From Hyphomicrobium sp. (GTDB lineage: Bacteria; Pseudomonadota; Alphaproteobacteria; Rhizobiales; Hyphomicrobiaceae), in the NCBI GenBank assembly GCA_016793445.1, contig JAEUME010000015.1, positions 20,482-84,481 on the forward strand: a DNA stretch of 64,000 bases. Reading direction: 5' to 3'. The notes under the pieces are model-generated. The model had not been told where the DNA came from and ran no database searches. It saw nothing but the letters and a program-made list of their open reading frames with translations. This document shows positions 31,878-41,203 of this stretch, piece after piece. The translations under genes were made by a program, and so were the position numbers. The first letter of the stretch is position 1, and every line of letters starts with the position of its first letter.

Positions 31878-32531
31878 ATGAAGGCGCTGTTACTGAAGGC
31901 CAGTCTGGTTCTGTTTGTTATCGCCGGTTACATCGCCTCCCCGTTTCTGACCGCCTGGTCAATCCGGGAGGCGGTTCACCATGGCGATAGCGCTTATCTG
32001 ACCCGCCAGATCGATTGGCCGAGTTTGCGCGCGTCCCTCGCGCCCGATATCGGCCGCATCGCGCTCAACCTGCCAGACCCGGAAACGGCGCGTGCCGTCA
32101 AACCGGGCTTGTGGCAGCGCTTCAAGGCCTATTGGGGCCAGGGCGCGGTCAACAAGGCCATTGAGAGCTACGTGACGCCGGAGGGCCTGCCGCAGCTCTT
32201 TCAGGCCCGCAAGGCCTATCGCGACTACATCGCGGGCCAGCCCGACGACGCCAAGCTGGCGCTCGCCGAGCGCATCAAACGCGCCTGGGCACGCGTCAGG
32301 CGCGCAGAATTTACCTCACTCACGACGTTCGAGATCGACATGGTCGACAAGCACGATCCCAACCGCATGTATCTGGGCAAGCTTGCGATCGACGGCTTCG
32401 GGTGGAAGCTCAAGGAGCTTCGCGTGAAAATCCTCCAGACGGCAGAGAATGCGATCGTCAAATTCGCCGATACCGGCGGCCGGGCCGGCGGTTACACCTT
32501 CTGGGAGCGCGCGAAAGCGGCCGCCCGTTAA
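31878..32531 (+). CDS. DUF2939 domain protein
   Basis: 217 residues from ATG 31878 (ggag upstream); the frame extends upstream but that part lacks a ribosome site. The N-terminal hydrophobic segment (KALLLKASLVLFVIAGYIAS) is an anchor or signal. The pattern AWSIREAVHHGDSAYLTRQI, DWPSLRASLAPDI is typical of DUF2939, and the C-terminus FGWKLKELRVKI completes it. The function is unknown in the family; it is probably periplasmic or membrane attached. It is separated from the M48 gene by 230 bp. Confidence 0.82.
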   Translation: MKALLLKASLVLFVIAGYIASPFLTAWSIREAVHHGDSAYLTRQIDWPSLRASLAPDIGRIALNLPDPETARAVKPGLWQRFKAYWGQGAVNKAIESYVTPEGLPQLFQARKAYRDYIAGQPDDAKLALAERIKRAWARVRRAEFTSLTTFEIDMVDKHDPNRMYLGKLAIDGFGWKLKELRVKILQTAENAIVKFADTGGRAGGYTFWERAKAAAR

Positions 32532-32661
32532 GTTCGGGGCCACCCGCGTGTTCGCTCGTTAACTCAGGTAAGCAAACCGCACAGCGTTCGTATTCTTTGT
32601 AAACGAATGTCATGGTACAGACCCTTGATGCTGTGGTGACAACGAGTGTCTCCGGGTCGTT

Positions 32662-33357
32662 ATGCCTTCGAAATTCCATCTCATCTATCAACTTGCGATG
32701 ATGGGCGCGTTCGACGTGCTGCCGCAAATGGTGAAGACGCACGGACTCGTGTCGCGGGTAGGCAACCGCATGCGCCACAAGACGGTGGCCGCGGTCTCCC
32801 ATGTGGCCAAGACCTACAACGGTGCGCTCTACCAGGACACACCCGACCGGCTCGTTCTCGAGAATGTCGTGATCCCCTACTACCAACTCGACCCGGACGT
32901 TCGCAACATCGTCTTCGTGGGATGTGATTGGTATACGGCGGGATACGAGCGTCTCTTCGCGCATAAGAAATTCTGGACGATCGATCCTGACATCGCCAAA
33001 GCTGGCTTTGGAGCGGCGAGGCATCAGATCGCACCTATGCGCAATCTCGCCGCGCTGATGGCCGAAGGACAGGCCGACCTCGTGGTCTGCAACGGCGTCA
33101 TCGGCTGGGGCTTGAACGATCACGACGAAGCGGAAGCCTCGTTCGAAGCAGCTTGGCGCATCCTACGGCCCGGCGGGCATTTGATCGTCGGCTTCAACGA
33201 CCGGCCGCCCCACATCCCCTTCCATCCCGATGAGCTTGCCGCGCTGGCGCGCTTCGAGCCCTTCAGCTTCGAGCCGCTCGCGGCCCACGAACACCGCGTG
33301 GCCCATGAGCTGTGCCATGTCTACCGCTTCTACCGAAAGCCGGTGGCGGGCGCTTAA
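32662..33357 (+). CDS. Class I SAM-dependent methyltransferase-like protein
   Basis: 231 residues. NIVFVGCDWYTAGYERLFAH replaces a standard glycine-rich motif I (GCDWYT for GxGxG). KKFWTIDPDIAKAG carries the acidic residue after strand 2, DLVVCNGVIGWGLND is motif IV-like, and AWRILRPGGHLIVGFND is the classic post-motif of class I methyltransferases. The substrate is unknown. It converges with valS, ending 8 bp from the valS stop, so the two transcripts may interfere. Confidence 0.75.
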   Translation: MPSKFHLIYQLAMMGAFDVLPQMVKTHGLVSRVGNRMRHKTVAAVSHVAKTYNGALYQDTPDRLVLENVVIPYYQLDPDVRNIVFVGCDWYTAGYERLFAHKKFWTIDPDIAKAGFGAARHQIAPMRNLAALMAEGQADLVVCNGVIGWGLNDHDEAEASFEAAWRILRPGGHLIVGFNDRPPHIPFHPDELAALARFEPFSFEPLAAHEHRVAHELCHVYRFYRKPVAGA

Positions 33358-33364
33358 ACGCCGG

Positions 33365-36244
33365 TCAATCGTTCCCGAGCCGTTTGAGCGCTGCGGCAAG
33401 ACGGGTGATGTCGGCTTCGAGTTCCGCCTTGCGCGTGCGCGCCTCGGCGATTGCCTCGGGCTTGGCGCGTTCCACGAAGCTTGGGTTGGACAGCTTGGCG
33501 TCCATCTTCGAAAGGTCCGACGTGGCGCTCTCGATCGCTTTTGCGAGGCGCTTCCTTTCCGCCGCCATATCGATGATGCCCTCCAGCGGCAGCGCCGCCG
33601 TCGTCTCGCCCGACACGATGAGCGCTGCCCCCTTAGGCTCGGTCTTGGTGAACGAAATGTCTTCGAGGCGCGCCAGCCGCTTGATCGTGTCGTCATTGCG
33701 CATGGCGCGATCCTTGAGCGCGGGATCTGCACCGATGATGACGAGCGGGATCTTCGCACCCGCGGGCACGTTCATCTCGGTGCGCACCGAACGGATCTCC
33801 GAGACGAGACGGACAATCCAGTTGATCTCGTCTGCGGCCGCCTTGTCGTAGAGGCCGTCGAATTGCGGCCACGAGGACAGGCACAGCAACGAGCGCCGCG
33901 CGACGCCGTGCTCGACCATATGCGCCCATAGCTCTTCGGTGATGAACGGCATGAAAGGGTGCAGCAGCTTCAGAATCTGATCGAGCACCCACGCAACCGT
34001 CGTGCGCGTCTCGGCCTTCGCCGTTTCGTCCTCTCCGGCCAGCAAAGGCTTGATGAGTTCCAGATACCAGTCGCAGAACTCACCCCACACGAACTCATAG
34101 GCCGCGATGGCGGCTTCGTTGAACTTGTAGGCTTCGAGCGACGCGGTGATGGCGCTTGCCACCAGCTGCGTCTCCCCAACGATCCACTTGTTGATCGTCT
34201 GCTTGACGCCTGCGGGATCGAAGTCGGGCTCGCGCACGCACTCGTTCATTTCGGCAAAGCGTGAGGCATTCCATAGCTTGGTCGCGAAATTGCGATAGCC
34301 TTCGACGCGCTCGATGGACAGCTTCACGTCGGAGCCTTGCGCCGCCATCGCCGCCATCGTGAAGCGCAACGCATCGGTGCCATAAGACTTGATGCCTTGC
34401 GGATAGTCTTTGCGCACTTCCTTCTCGACCCTGTTGGCCTGCTCCTTGGACAAGCCTGCGGTACGCTTGGCGATGAGCGCGTCGATCTCGATGCCGTCGA
34501 TGATATCGAGCGGATCGATGACATTGCCGCGGGTCTTCGACATCTTGTTACCCGCGCCGTCGCGAACAAGGCCATGAATGTAGACATCGTGGAAAGGCAC
34601 ATCGTCCATGAAGTGAAGGCCCATCATCATCATCCTGGCGACCCAGAAGAAGATGATGTCGAAGCCGGTGATGAGCACGCTGGTGGGATAATACTTGCCG
34701 ATTTCCGGGGTGGAGTCAGGCCAACCCAGCGTCGAGAACGGCCACAGGGCGCTGCTGAACCAGGTATCGAGAACATCCTCGTCGCGCGTGAGCGGCGCAT
34801 CCTTCTTGTAGTAGAGCTTGGCCTCCGCGTGGGCGTCCGCCTCGTCGTGCGCGACGAACACTTTGCCATCGGGTCCATACCAGGCGGGGATCTGATGGCC
34901 CCACCAGAGCTGGCGCGAGATGCACCATGGCTGAATGTTTTCCAGCCAACGGTAATAATCGTTCGCAAACCGTTCCGGCACGAAGCGAGTCTTGCCGTCC
35001 TTCACGGCAGCGAGCGCGGGTTTGGCAAGTTCAGCAGCGTTGACGTACCATTGATCCGTCAGCCAGGGCTCGATCGCCACGCCAGAGCGGTCGCCGTGCG
35101 GCACGGTCTGCGTCGTCGGCTCGATCTTCTCCAGAAGCCCAAGTTCGTCGAGCGCGGCGACCACCTTGAGGCGCGCTTCAAACCGGTCAAGGCCGCGATA
35201 GTCCTGCGGCGCCTCTTCGTTGATGCGCCCGAACGCATCCAGAATGTTGATCTGCTCCAGGCCCTGGCGCTTGCCGACCTCAAAGTCGTTGAAGTCGTGC
35301 GCAGGCGTGATCTTCACCGCGCCGGTACCCTTCGTAGGGTCGGAATACTCGTCCGCAACGATCGGGATCTCGCGCCCAACGAGCGGAAGCTTCACCTTGG
35401 CGCCCGCCTTGACGAGCGGCGCATAGCGCTCGTCTTCCGGATGCACAGCGACGCCCGTGTCGCCCAGCATCGTCTCGGGGCGCGTCGTCGCAACGACGAT
35501 GTAATCCTTGTCGTATCCGGCGGCCTTCTTCGTCAGCGGATAGCGCAAGTGGTACATATGCCCGTTGGGATCGCGGGCCAACACCTTAGCCAGCGCGGCC
35601 TCATCAAACGGCTTTTCGGGATCGCCGCTCGTCCAGTTCACCGACCCGCGCTTTTCGAGCTGCACGACTTCGAGATCGGAAATCGCGGTCTGGAATTTCG
35701 GATCCCAGTTGACAAGCCGCTTGTCCTTGTAGATGAGGCCAGACCGATACAGCTCTACGAAGACCTTGAGCACGGCCTTCGACAGTCCCTCGTCCATGGT
35801 GAAGCGTTCGCGCGACCAGTCGCAAGACGCGCCAAGCCGCTTGAGCTGGTTGACGATGGTGTCCCCAGACTCAGCTTTCCATGACCAGACCTTCTCGAGA
35901 AACTTCTCGCGGCCGAGTTCACGCCGGCTTGGCTCACCGTCGGCCGCAAGCTTGCGCTCCACCACCATCTGCGTGGCGATGCCCGCGTGGTCCGTGCCCG
36001 GCTGCCAGAGCACGTCACGCCCGCGCATACGCTCGAAACGCACCAGCACATCCTGCAGCGTGTTGTTCAAGGCATGCCCCATGTGGAGCGAGCCCGTCAC
36101 GTTCGGCGGCGGGATGACGATGGAGAACGCAGCGTTTTTACCGCCACCTTCCGCGCCGCGCCCCGCCTTGAAGGCTTCCGCCTTCTCCCATTCGGCAGCG
36201 ATGCGCGGCTCTATCTCGGCCGGCTGAAATGTCTTTTCGAGCAT
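33365..36244 (-). CDS. valS: Valyl-tRNA synthetase
   Basis: 959 residues, the normal bacterial length. The HIGH motif is in PPPNVTGSLHMGHALNN (~46-62) and KMSKS in GNKMSKTRGNVIDP (~566). An editing domain (VATTRPETMLGDTGVAVHPE) and an anticodon-binding region lie in order, with a C-terminal coiled coil (AAERKRLAKAIESATSDLSK). It charges tRNA-Val and edits Thr. It lies downstream of the DUF2497 genes as in other Hyphomicrobiales. Confidence 0.99.
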   Translation of the reverse strand: MLEKTFQPAEIEPRIAAEWEKAEAFKAGRGAEGGGKNAAFSIVIPPPNVTGSLHMGHALNNTLQDVLVRFERMRGRDVLWQPGTDHAGIATQMVVERKLAADGEPSRRELGREKFLEKVWSWKAESGDTIVNQLKRLGASCDWSRERFTMDEGLSKAVLKVFVELYRSGLIYKDKRLVNWDPKFQTAISDLEVVQLEKRGSVNWTSGDPEKPFDEAALAKVLARDPNGHMYHLRYPLTKKAAGYDKDYIVVATTRPETMLGDTGVAVHPEDERYAPLVKAGAKVKLPLVGREIPIVADEYSDPTKGTGAVKITPAHDFNDFEVGKRQGLEQINILDAFGRINEEAPQDYRGLDRFEARLKVVAALDELGLLEKIEPTTQTVPHGDRSGVAIEPWLTDQWYVNAAELAKPALAAVKDGKTRFVPERFANDYYRWLENIQPWCISRQLWWGHQIPAWYGPDGKVFVAHDEADAHAEAKLYYKKDAPLTRDEDVLDTWFSSALWPFSTLGWPDSTPEIGKYYPTSVLITGFDIIFFWVARMMMMGLHFMDDVPFHDVYIHGLVRDGAGNKMSKTRGNVIDPLDIIDGIEIDALIAKRTAGLSKEQANRVEKEVRKDYPQGIKSYGTDALRFTMAAMAAQGSDVKLSIERVEGYRNFATKLWNASRFAEMNECVREPDFDPAGVKQTINKWIVGETQLVASAITASLEAYKFNEAAIAAYEFVWGEFCDWYLELIKPLLAGEDETAKAETRTTVAWVLDQILKLLHPFMPFITEELWAHMVEHGVARRSLLCLSSWPQFDGLYDKAAADEINWIVRLVSEIRSVRTEMNVPAGAKIPLVIIGADPALKDRAMRNDDTIKRLARLEDISFTKTEPKGAALIVSGETTAALPLEGIIDMAAERKRLAKAIESATSDLSKMDAKLSNPSFVERAKPEAIAEARTRKAELEADITRLAAALKRLGND

Positions 36245-36319
36245 GGGGAAGGTTTCGCTTGAATAACCGTGGATGAACCCGGTCGTAAGGCGCTCCTTCC
36301 CGTGCTGTCAACTGTGCGG

Positions 36320-37072
36320 CTAGCTGCGCGGCTTTGTCGGCGTCCCCTGCACCTCGCTCAAAAGCGCTTTCTCGACGATTTTCGGCATGTTTTCCTGCAG
36401 CCACTGGCGCAGCATGGGGCGCAGCAACTGTGCGGCCGCGTCATCTACCGCATCCGCCGCGTGCTGGGCAAAACCGCCCTCCGGGAGCTGCGGAGGCTGA
36501 TGCGTGGCCGTTGCGGGCTGCACGGCAGGCTCCGGCTGGGGTTCGGGCTTCTTGGGCTCGTAAGCCTGGCGCGTCAGCTCGCCAAGCCGGTTGACGCGCG
36601 TATCGAAGAAGGTCGGCATCACTCGGGCGACAGGCTCTTCGTCCATGGACTGCGTGGATGCCGGCTGAGACTGGCTGCTCTGATGCGCGCTCGTGTTGCG
36701 GGAGGCTTTGTCGGCGCTCATGACAGTCTGAACCGGAGGTTCAAGCATGCGGCCCGCGACGGAGGGATCGAACGGAATGACGGTGCGAGAGCGGACCTGC
36801 TGATCTTGCGGCGCAGCCGACTTCAGTGCGTCACTGAGGCGGCCAAACAGCTTTGGTTTCTCCGGCGCTCCGGCATGGCCGGGCTTGAAAATGGCTGGAA
36901 GCTCGAATTCAGGCGCTTCTTGTCCCGCCTGCGGCTCGCGCCGGGCAGGCAACTGCATGTCTGAGGCAACCATGCGCGCCGGACCGCCTTCATCGGCGAT
37001 GGATGTGCGGATGGAGGCGAGGATGTCTTCTACGTTGTGGTTGGCCCCGTTATACCCATTGATGCTGGTCAT
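36320..37072 (-). CDS. DUF2497 / PopZ-like protein, short paralog
   Basis: 250 residues from the ATG at 37070-37072. The two hallmark ends of the family are present: NVEDILASIRTSIADEG at the N-terminus and AAAQLLRPMLRQWLQENMPK followed by IVEKALLSEV at the C-terminus. The middle is a Pro/Glu/Gln-rich disordered linker. In Caulobacter PopZ the N-terminal helix recruits partners and the C-terminal helices form a polar condensate that tethers chromosome and ParB. A longer paralog is directly upstream. It lies between that gene and valS, behind the paralog's terminator, so it likely has its own promoter. Confidence 0.85.
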   Translation of the reverse strand: MTSINGYNGANHNVEDILASIRTSIADEGGPARMVASDMQLPARREPQAGQEAPEFELPAIFKPGHAGAPEKPKLFGRLSDALKSAAPQDQQVRSRTVIPFDPSVAGRMLEPPVQTVMSADKASRNTSAHQSSQSQPASTQSMDEEPVARVMPTFFDTRVNRLGELTRQAYEPKKPEPQPEPAVQPATATHQPPQLPEGGFAQHAADAVDDAAAQLLRPMLRQWLQENMPKIVEKALLSEVQGTPTKPRS

Positions 37073-37325
37073 GACGCTACCTCTGTCTGCGTACGAATTA
37101 CTTCGCAGAACCGCGCCGGCACTCCCGCTCATTGCCCTTCGGTTCGGTTTCTCCCCGCCGGTGTTTGCCCGCTTCTCAATCGAGCTCTCACCGCCGCTGG
37201 CGCTCTTCCCGTTCCGTCCCCGATGACGGTTGACTTGTTGTTCGCGCTTGCATGTTGCATTAGCGCCAATCCTTGGCGCTCGTATGGCGGCCTCGCGGCT
37301 TGCGCAAATTTCTGGAGCAAAAATA

Positions 37326-37354
37326 AAAGCAGGGCTCGGAAAGCCCCGCTTTTA
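37326..37354 (-). terminator. Intrinsic terminator of the long DUF2497 gene
   Basis: On the minus strand: aaaagc-g-gggct... stem of 6 plus 5 bp with one mismatch (37326-37337 with 37343-37354), 5-nt loop, then a T-rich run. It separates the long from the short paralog. Confidence 0.85.
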
Positions 37355-37389
37355 TTGACGCAATCGCGTCACCATCCGGTCCTAAAGTT

Positions 37390-39114
37390 CTACTCTGCGG
37401 CGGGCTTATGCTGGGCTCGGCTACTATCGGCAAGCTCCTTGCGCAGCGCGCGTTCTACGATCCTGGGCATGTTCTCCGCAAGCCAAGTCTTCAGCATCGG
37501 GCGCAAAAGCTCTGCAACGGTGTCTTCCATCGTGCGCTGAGCAGGTATGTTGTGGCCGCCGCGATCATGCGGAACGAGCGAACGTCCCTCGTTGGGTTGA
37601 GTGTAAGATTCTGCTTCTTTTTCAGGATCGGCGTAATACGGATCGAAAGCCTTCTGATGATCGGCTTGTGTGTCGTCATCATTCTCCGGCTCGACAACTT
37701 CGACGTCAGGCGCTTCCGTTTCAGTCACCCCCGCCGCAGTATTGAAATCAAAGGAAGAGCCCTCGGTCTCGCTGCTGCGCGGCGCGATATCCGACAGCGC
37801 GGGCATACCGCGTTCGGCTTCGGGTTCCACCGCCGTGTTTGCACGTTCTGCCTCGGAATCGCTGTCTTCGAGGACGTTTTGGGCGCCATCTGCCGGTGTG
37901 GTCGAGAAGATCGTGCCGGACTCGGTATCTTGCGCCGCAAATGCGGCCGGCGCGCTGGTTGTGGAACGCACGAGTTGTTCAAGCACCGCGCGCGAAGACA
38001 CTTGCGGGGCTTCGCTGGCCGGTTCAACCGTTGCGGATGTCCGTGTGGCAGCCAGCAACGGAGACGGACGAAACGTGATTTCGCCGAAGGGATCCTCGAC
38101 AAGTGCTGCGTTGGCGACGCTAGCCTCCGCGGCTGGCGTGGGCGCGGGCTCTGCGGCAGGAGGAGCCGCCGGCGGCGCGGATACTGACTCTTCGAATGCT
38201 GTCTCGGGCACCCCAAACTTGGTGCTCAGCACGCCAAAATCGGGTTCGGCAGGCTTTGCGGCGGTGAACGGTGTGGCGGGCGTGGCGGTCTGCGTGTCGA
38301 CGTGTGCTGAAGGCTCGACCGCCTCGCGCTTGGGAATGAACGAGCCGAATGGATCACGGCGGCCCTCAGCCGGCTGAGGTTGAATGGGGGCGGCCTCGGA
38401 CCCAGGGAACTTGCGCGCGAAAGGTGAAGGTCCCAGCGTGAATTCAAACGGATCGGGCTCGCGAGAAATTGGTGCAGGCTTGGCTGCTTCTGCATTTTTC
38501 GGGCCCTCCGCAAGGTAGCCCTCGCGCGAAACCGTGAAGCCCGGACGGTTCTCCGAGCGCGCAGGCGCACCAAGGCTGTCCAGCGCGGCCTGGACAGAAT
38601 CCTTGGACGTCTCCTGCAGATTGTGAGCGGGCAACGTTCCGATCGAGAGTGTCGGCGTCTGCAATGCGGGTTCGGTTCCCTTTGCGGGTGCGCCGGGCAC
38701 ATCCGCGCGATGGGCGTCAATACCGGTCGTGGGCACCTGCGGCATGGTCGAGGCCAAGGATCGCGTTGGAGCATCCAATGGCGTGTCAGCTTGAGAATCG
38801 GGCTGCGCGCGTGCCCCGTCAAAAGCAGGCCGATGGGAGAAAAATCCCGCCAAGAATGGCTTGCTTTCTGAAGTCGTCTCCCGCGTTTGTGCCGCGAGGC
38901 CAGAATCACCGTTGGACGTCTCGGGGGTTGCGTCGAGCGTCGAAAGAGGACCAAAGGCAGGCTTTGCGGAAGCTTCTTCAGCGGCACGCGCCGGGGAGGC
39001 GGGTTTGGCTTCAGGCTCCGGGCGCGAGCCAGGAGGATCCTCAGCTATGATCCGGCGGATCGAAGCCAGAATCTCTTCCATGCTGGGTTCGCCGACTGGA
39101 TCAAGTCTCGTCAT
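37390..39114 (-). CDS. DUF2497 / PopZ-like protein, long paralog
   Basis: 574 residues from ATG 39114 (MTRLDPVGEPSMEEILASIR, then RIIAEDPPG). The N-terminal helix and the C-terminal module (MEDTVAELLRPMLKTWLAEN, MPRIVERALRKELAD) are conserved. Between them lies a ~490-residue acidic, Pro/Ala/Glu-rich disordered segment with repeated FGxL/PFxFxxSPF-like words. Most PopZ proteins have much shorter linkers. Linker length affects condensate behaviour in Caulobacter PopZ, so this unusual length is notable. A terminator follows it. Confidence 0.85.
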   Translation of the reverse strand: MTRLDPVGEPSMEEILASIRRIIAEDPPGSRPEPEAKPASPARAAEEASAKPAFGPLSTLDATPETSNGDSGLAAQTRETTSESKPFLAGFFSHRPAFDGARAQPDSQADTPLDAPTRSLASTMPQVPTTGIDAHRADVPGAPAKGTEPALQTPTLSIGTLPAHNLQETSKDSVQAALDSLGAPARSENRPGFTVSREGYLAEGPKNAEAAKPAPISREPDPFEFTLGPSPFARKFPGSEAAPIQPQPAEGRRDPFGSFIPKREAVEPSAHVDTQTATPATPFTAAKPAEPDFGVLSTKFGVPETAFEESVSAPPAAPPAAEPAPTPAAEASVANAALVEDPFGEITFRPSPLLAATRTSATVEPASEAPQVSSRAVLEQLVRSTTSAPAAFAAQDTESGTIFSTTPADGAQNVLEDSDSEAERANTAVEPEAERGMPALSDIAPRSSETEGSSFDFNTAAGVTETEAPDVEVVEPENDDDTQADHQKAFDPYYADPEKEAESYTQPNEGRSLVPHDRGGHNIPAQRTMEDTVAELLRPMLKTWLAENMPRIVERALRKELADSSRAQHKPAAE

Positions 39115-39408
39115 ACCGCACCTTTCAAGATGCGCGACCGGGCCACGCCGCGCTCCTTCGTCCATTACTGCTAATCGCGCCAACCGAGGGCTCCAGCCTT
39201 ATGCGGCGCACTCCGACTGAGGCCAAGTATAGACGGAGAAACGCTGCATGCAGGCCACACCGGCCGTTTACCACAAGGAAATAGACCGCACTCACGGCGC
39301 TCTCAAGGCAATTTGCATCGCTTTTCGTCGCGGTTAAGGCCGCACATTCCTACCGCGCAGGAAAGAGCCAACCGTCCATGCAGCGCGATGCCGCTTGTGT
39401 TCAAGATC

Positions 39409-39437
39409 AAAAAAAGCGGGCCCGATTGGGGCCCGCT
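39409..39437 (-). terminator. Intrinsic terminator after tolC
   Basis: agcgggccc (39415-39423) pairs with gggcccgct (39429-39437), a perfect 9-bp GC-rich stem with loop gattg. On the minus strand it is followed by a T-run (39409-39415), a textbook terminator for the TolC gene ending at 39476. Confidence 0.95.
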
Positions 39438-39475
39438 CAATTCCTTGATACCGGAGTCGCAGACGGCCTTGGACC

Positions 39476-40930
39476 TTACTTCACAGGCTCGTGCGTAACG
39501 TCCGCCCGCCACAACTCGTGGTGCTCCATGCGGCCGTCATCATGCGTAATGTCTATGCCAAACCACTTGCGGCGAACCTCGTCGGCATGAATGACAGGAT
39601 CATAAACAGTGTCGACCGCGCCAAGCTCGGCCACATTCAACCGGCCGATAGCGGCGATCACCGCATAGGTCGCGACGATAATGTTGCGCTTTGTGGCTTC
39701 CGACTGGATTTCAGAAGAAAGCAGCTCCTGGCGAGCATTGAGCACGTCGAGCAAAGTCCGCTGGCCGACTTTTTCTTCTTCACGCACGCCATTCAGCGCC
39801 GTCCGGTTGGCCTCAATCTGGGCTTTATCGGATTCATGCTGCGCCTTGGCACCCTGAAGCTGGGCCCAAGCCTGGGCCACGGCCGACTGCGCCTGGGCGC
39901 GCGCCTGCTCGATCTCCTGGATGCGCGAAATGTGAGTGTGCTTGGCCTGACGCACCCGCGCCTCGACCTCGCCACCAGTATAGATCGGCACGTTGACGCG
40001 GCCGACGACGGCCGCTGTATTGACTTCGTCGATTGATGTCGACGTGTCGAAACGTTCCGAATAGGAGGCCTCAAGCTCAGCTGAGGGCAACAGTTCACCG
40101 CGGATCCGATCCACGGTAAAACGCGCGCCCTGCTCACGATAAAGAGCAGCCACGACCTCCGGGTTCTCTTGAGAACTGATCGCGATAGCCTCGTTCAGCG
40201 AACTCGGAAGGAGTCGGGTTTTCCAGCCAGGATCAGACAACCGCTGCGGCGAATGACCGACTACCTGCTCAAATCGTGCCCGGGCGGACTTAAGGTTCGC
40301 CCGGCTGGCATCAAGATCGCCCACCGCGAGCGCGCGCCGCGCCTCTGCCTGAGCCACGTCAGTCCGCGTCACCTCACCAACGGTGAAACGATCTTTGGTG
40401 GCCTTCAGCTCCTGATTGAAGAATTCCAGGCCGTCTTCCCGGAGCCGCACGACCGCTTGGGCAGCCACCACATCCGCAAAGGCGGTTACCGCGTCCTGCA
40501 GCACGAGCTGCTCGACGCTGCGCAGCGTCTCGCGCCCGGCGCGCACCGCCGATTCAGCCTCGTTGACCGCATTGGTGACCTGAAAGCCCCGAAAGACCGG
40601 CTGAATCAAATTGACTGCGTACCCGCGCGGAGTGGTCGTGCCCGATCCGCCAAATGAGGGACGCACGCGCGTATTCTCGCGGCCGACATCGGCGCCAAAG
40701 CCGATCTGAGGGCGATAGCCAGAGTTGGCGCGAGCAACCTCTTCGTCGACCGCGCGCAAACGAGCACGTTCCGCATCGAGCTGCGGGTTGTATTGGTAAG
40801 TAGCCGCAAGAGCATCAAGAAGCGATTCCGCTCGTGCGGAAGTGCCGCTTTGCGCCGCTAGCATGGCGAACACGGCAAGGGCTCCGCCCTTCCATGCCCG
40901 CCCTGAACCCCCGTTCACGCGCCGGCTCAT
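39476..40930 (-). CDS. TolC-family outer membrane efflux protein, copy 1
   Basis: 484 residues with a signal peptide (KGGALAVFAMLAAQSGTSARA, cut near 34). Mature start is ESLLDALAATYQYNPQLDAE. TolC repeats are seen in RARLRAVDEEVARANSGYRP and GEVTRTDVAQAEARRALAVG, and the second half in VNVPIYTGGEVEARVRQAKH. EEKVGQRTLLDVLNARQELL is the classic TolC word. It forms the outer membrane exit duct for type I secretion and RND efflux. A paralog of similar length lies just upstream, transcribed the same way. Confidence 0.95.
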   Translation of the reverse strand: MSRRVNGGSGRAWKGGALAVFAMLAAQSGTSARAESLLDALAATYQYNPQLDAERARLRAVDEEVARANSGYRPQIGFGADVGRENTRVRPSFGGSGTTTPRGYAVNLIQPVFRGFQVTNAVNEAESAVRAGRETLRSVEQLVLQDAVTAFADVVAAQAVVRLREDGLEFFNQELKATKDRFTVGEVTRTDVAQAEARRALAVGDLDASRANLKSARARFEQVVGHSPQRLSDPGWKTRLLPSSLNEAIAISSQENPEVVAALYREQGARFTVDRIRGELLPSAELEASYSERFDTSTSIDEVNTAAVVGRVNVPIYTGGEVEARVRQAKHTHISRIQEIEQARAQAQSAVAQAWAQLQGAKAQHESDKAQIEANRTALNGVREEEKVGQRTLLDVLNARQELLSSEIQSEATKRNIIVATYAVIAAIGRLNVAELGAVDTVYDPVIHADEVRRKWFGIDITHDDGRMEHHELWRADVTHEPVK

Positions 40931-41203
40931 ATATCAGTCCCTGTAAGCTCCGCGCGATCTCCCCAGATCACTGCGGAACGCCCCTCCTAACGCGCCTACA
41001 CCCGACTTTCCTGGGCTAGCTCGATATCACAATAACGCGTGCTATGCGGGCGCACTCGTACACAGACCCAACTCAATGCATAGCTCAATGCGGTTCGCAC
41101 GTGGAGATTGTTGAGCGGATCTTCCCTTCTTTGACGACGCGGCGTTGCCCAATTCCCACATTGCTTCAGACTTTTAAACAACGTTAATTACACCTGGGCA
41201 GGG

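Noticed and set aside
34337..35884. 515-codon open frame antisense to valS
   Set aside because: It is a GC-rich shadow of a well-conserved gene, has composition like antisense frames elsewhere (His/Arg/Leu rich) and no ribosome site or family character.
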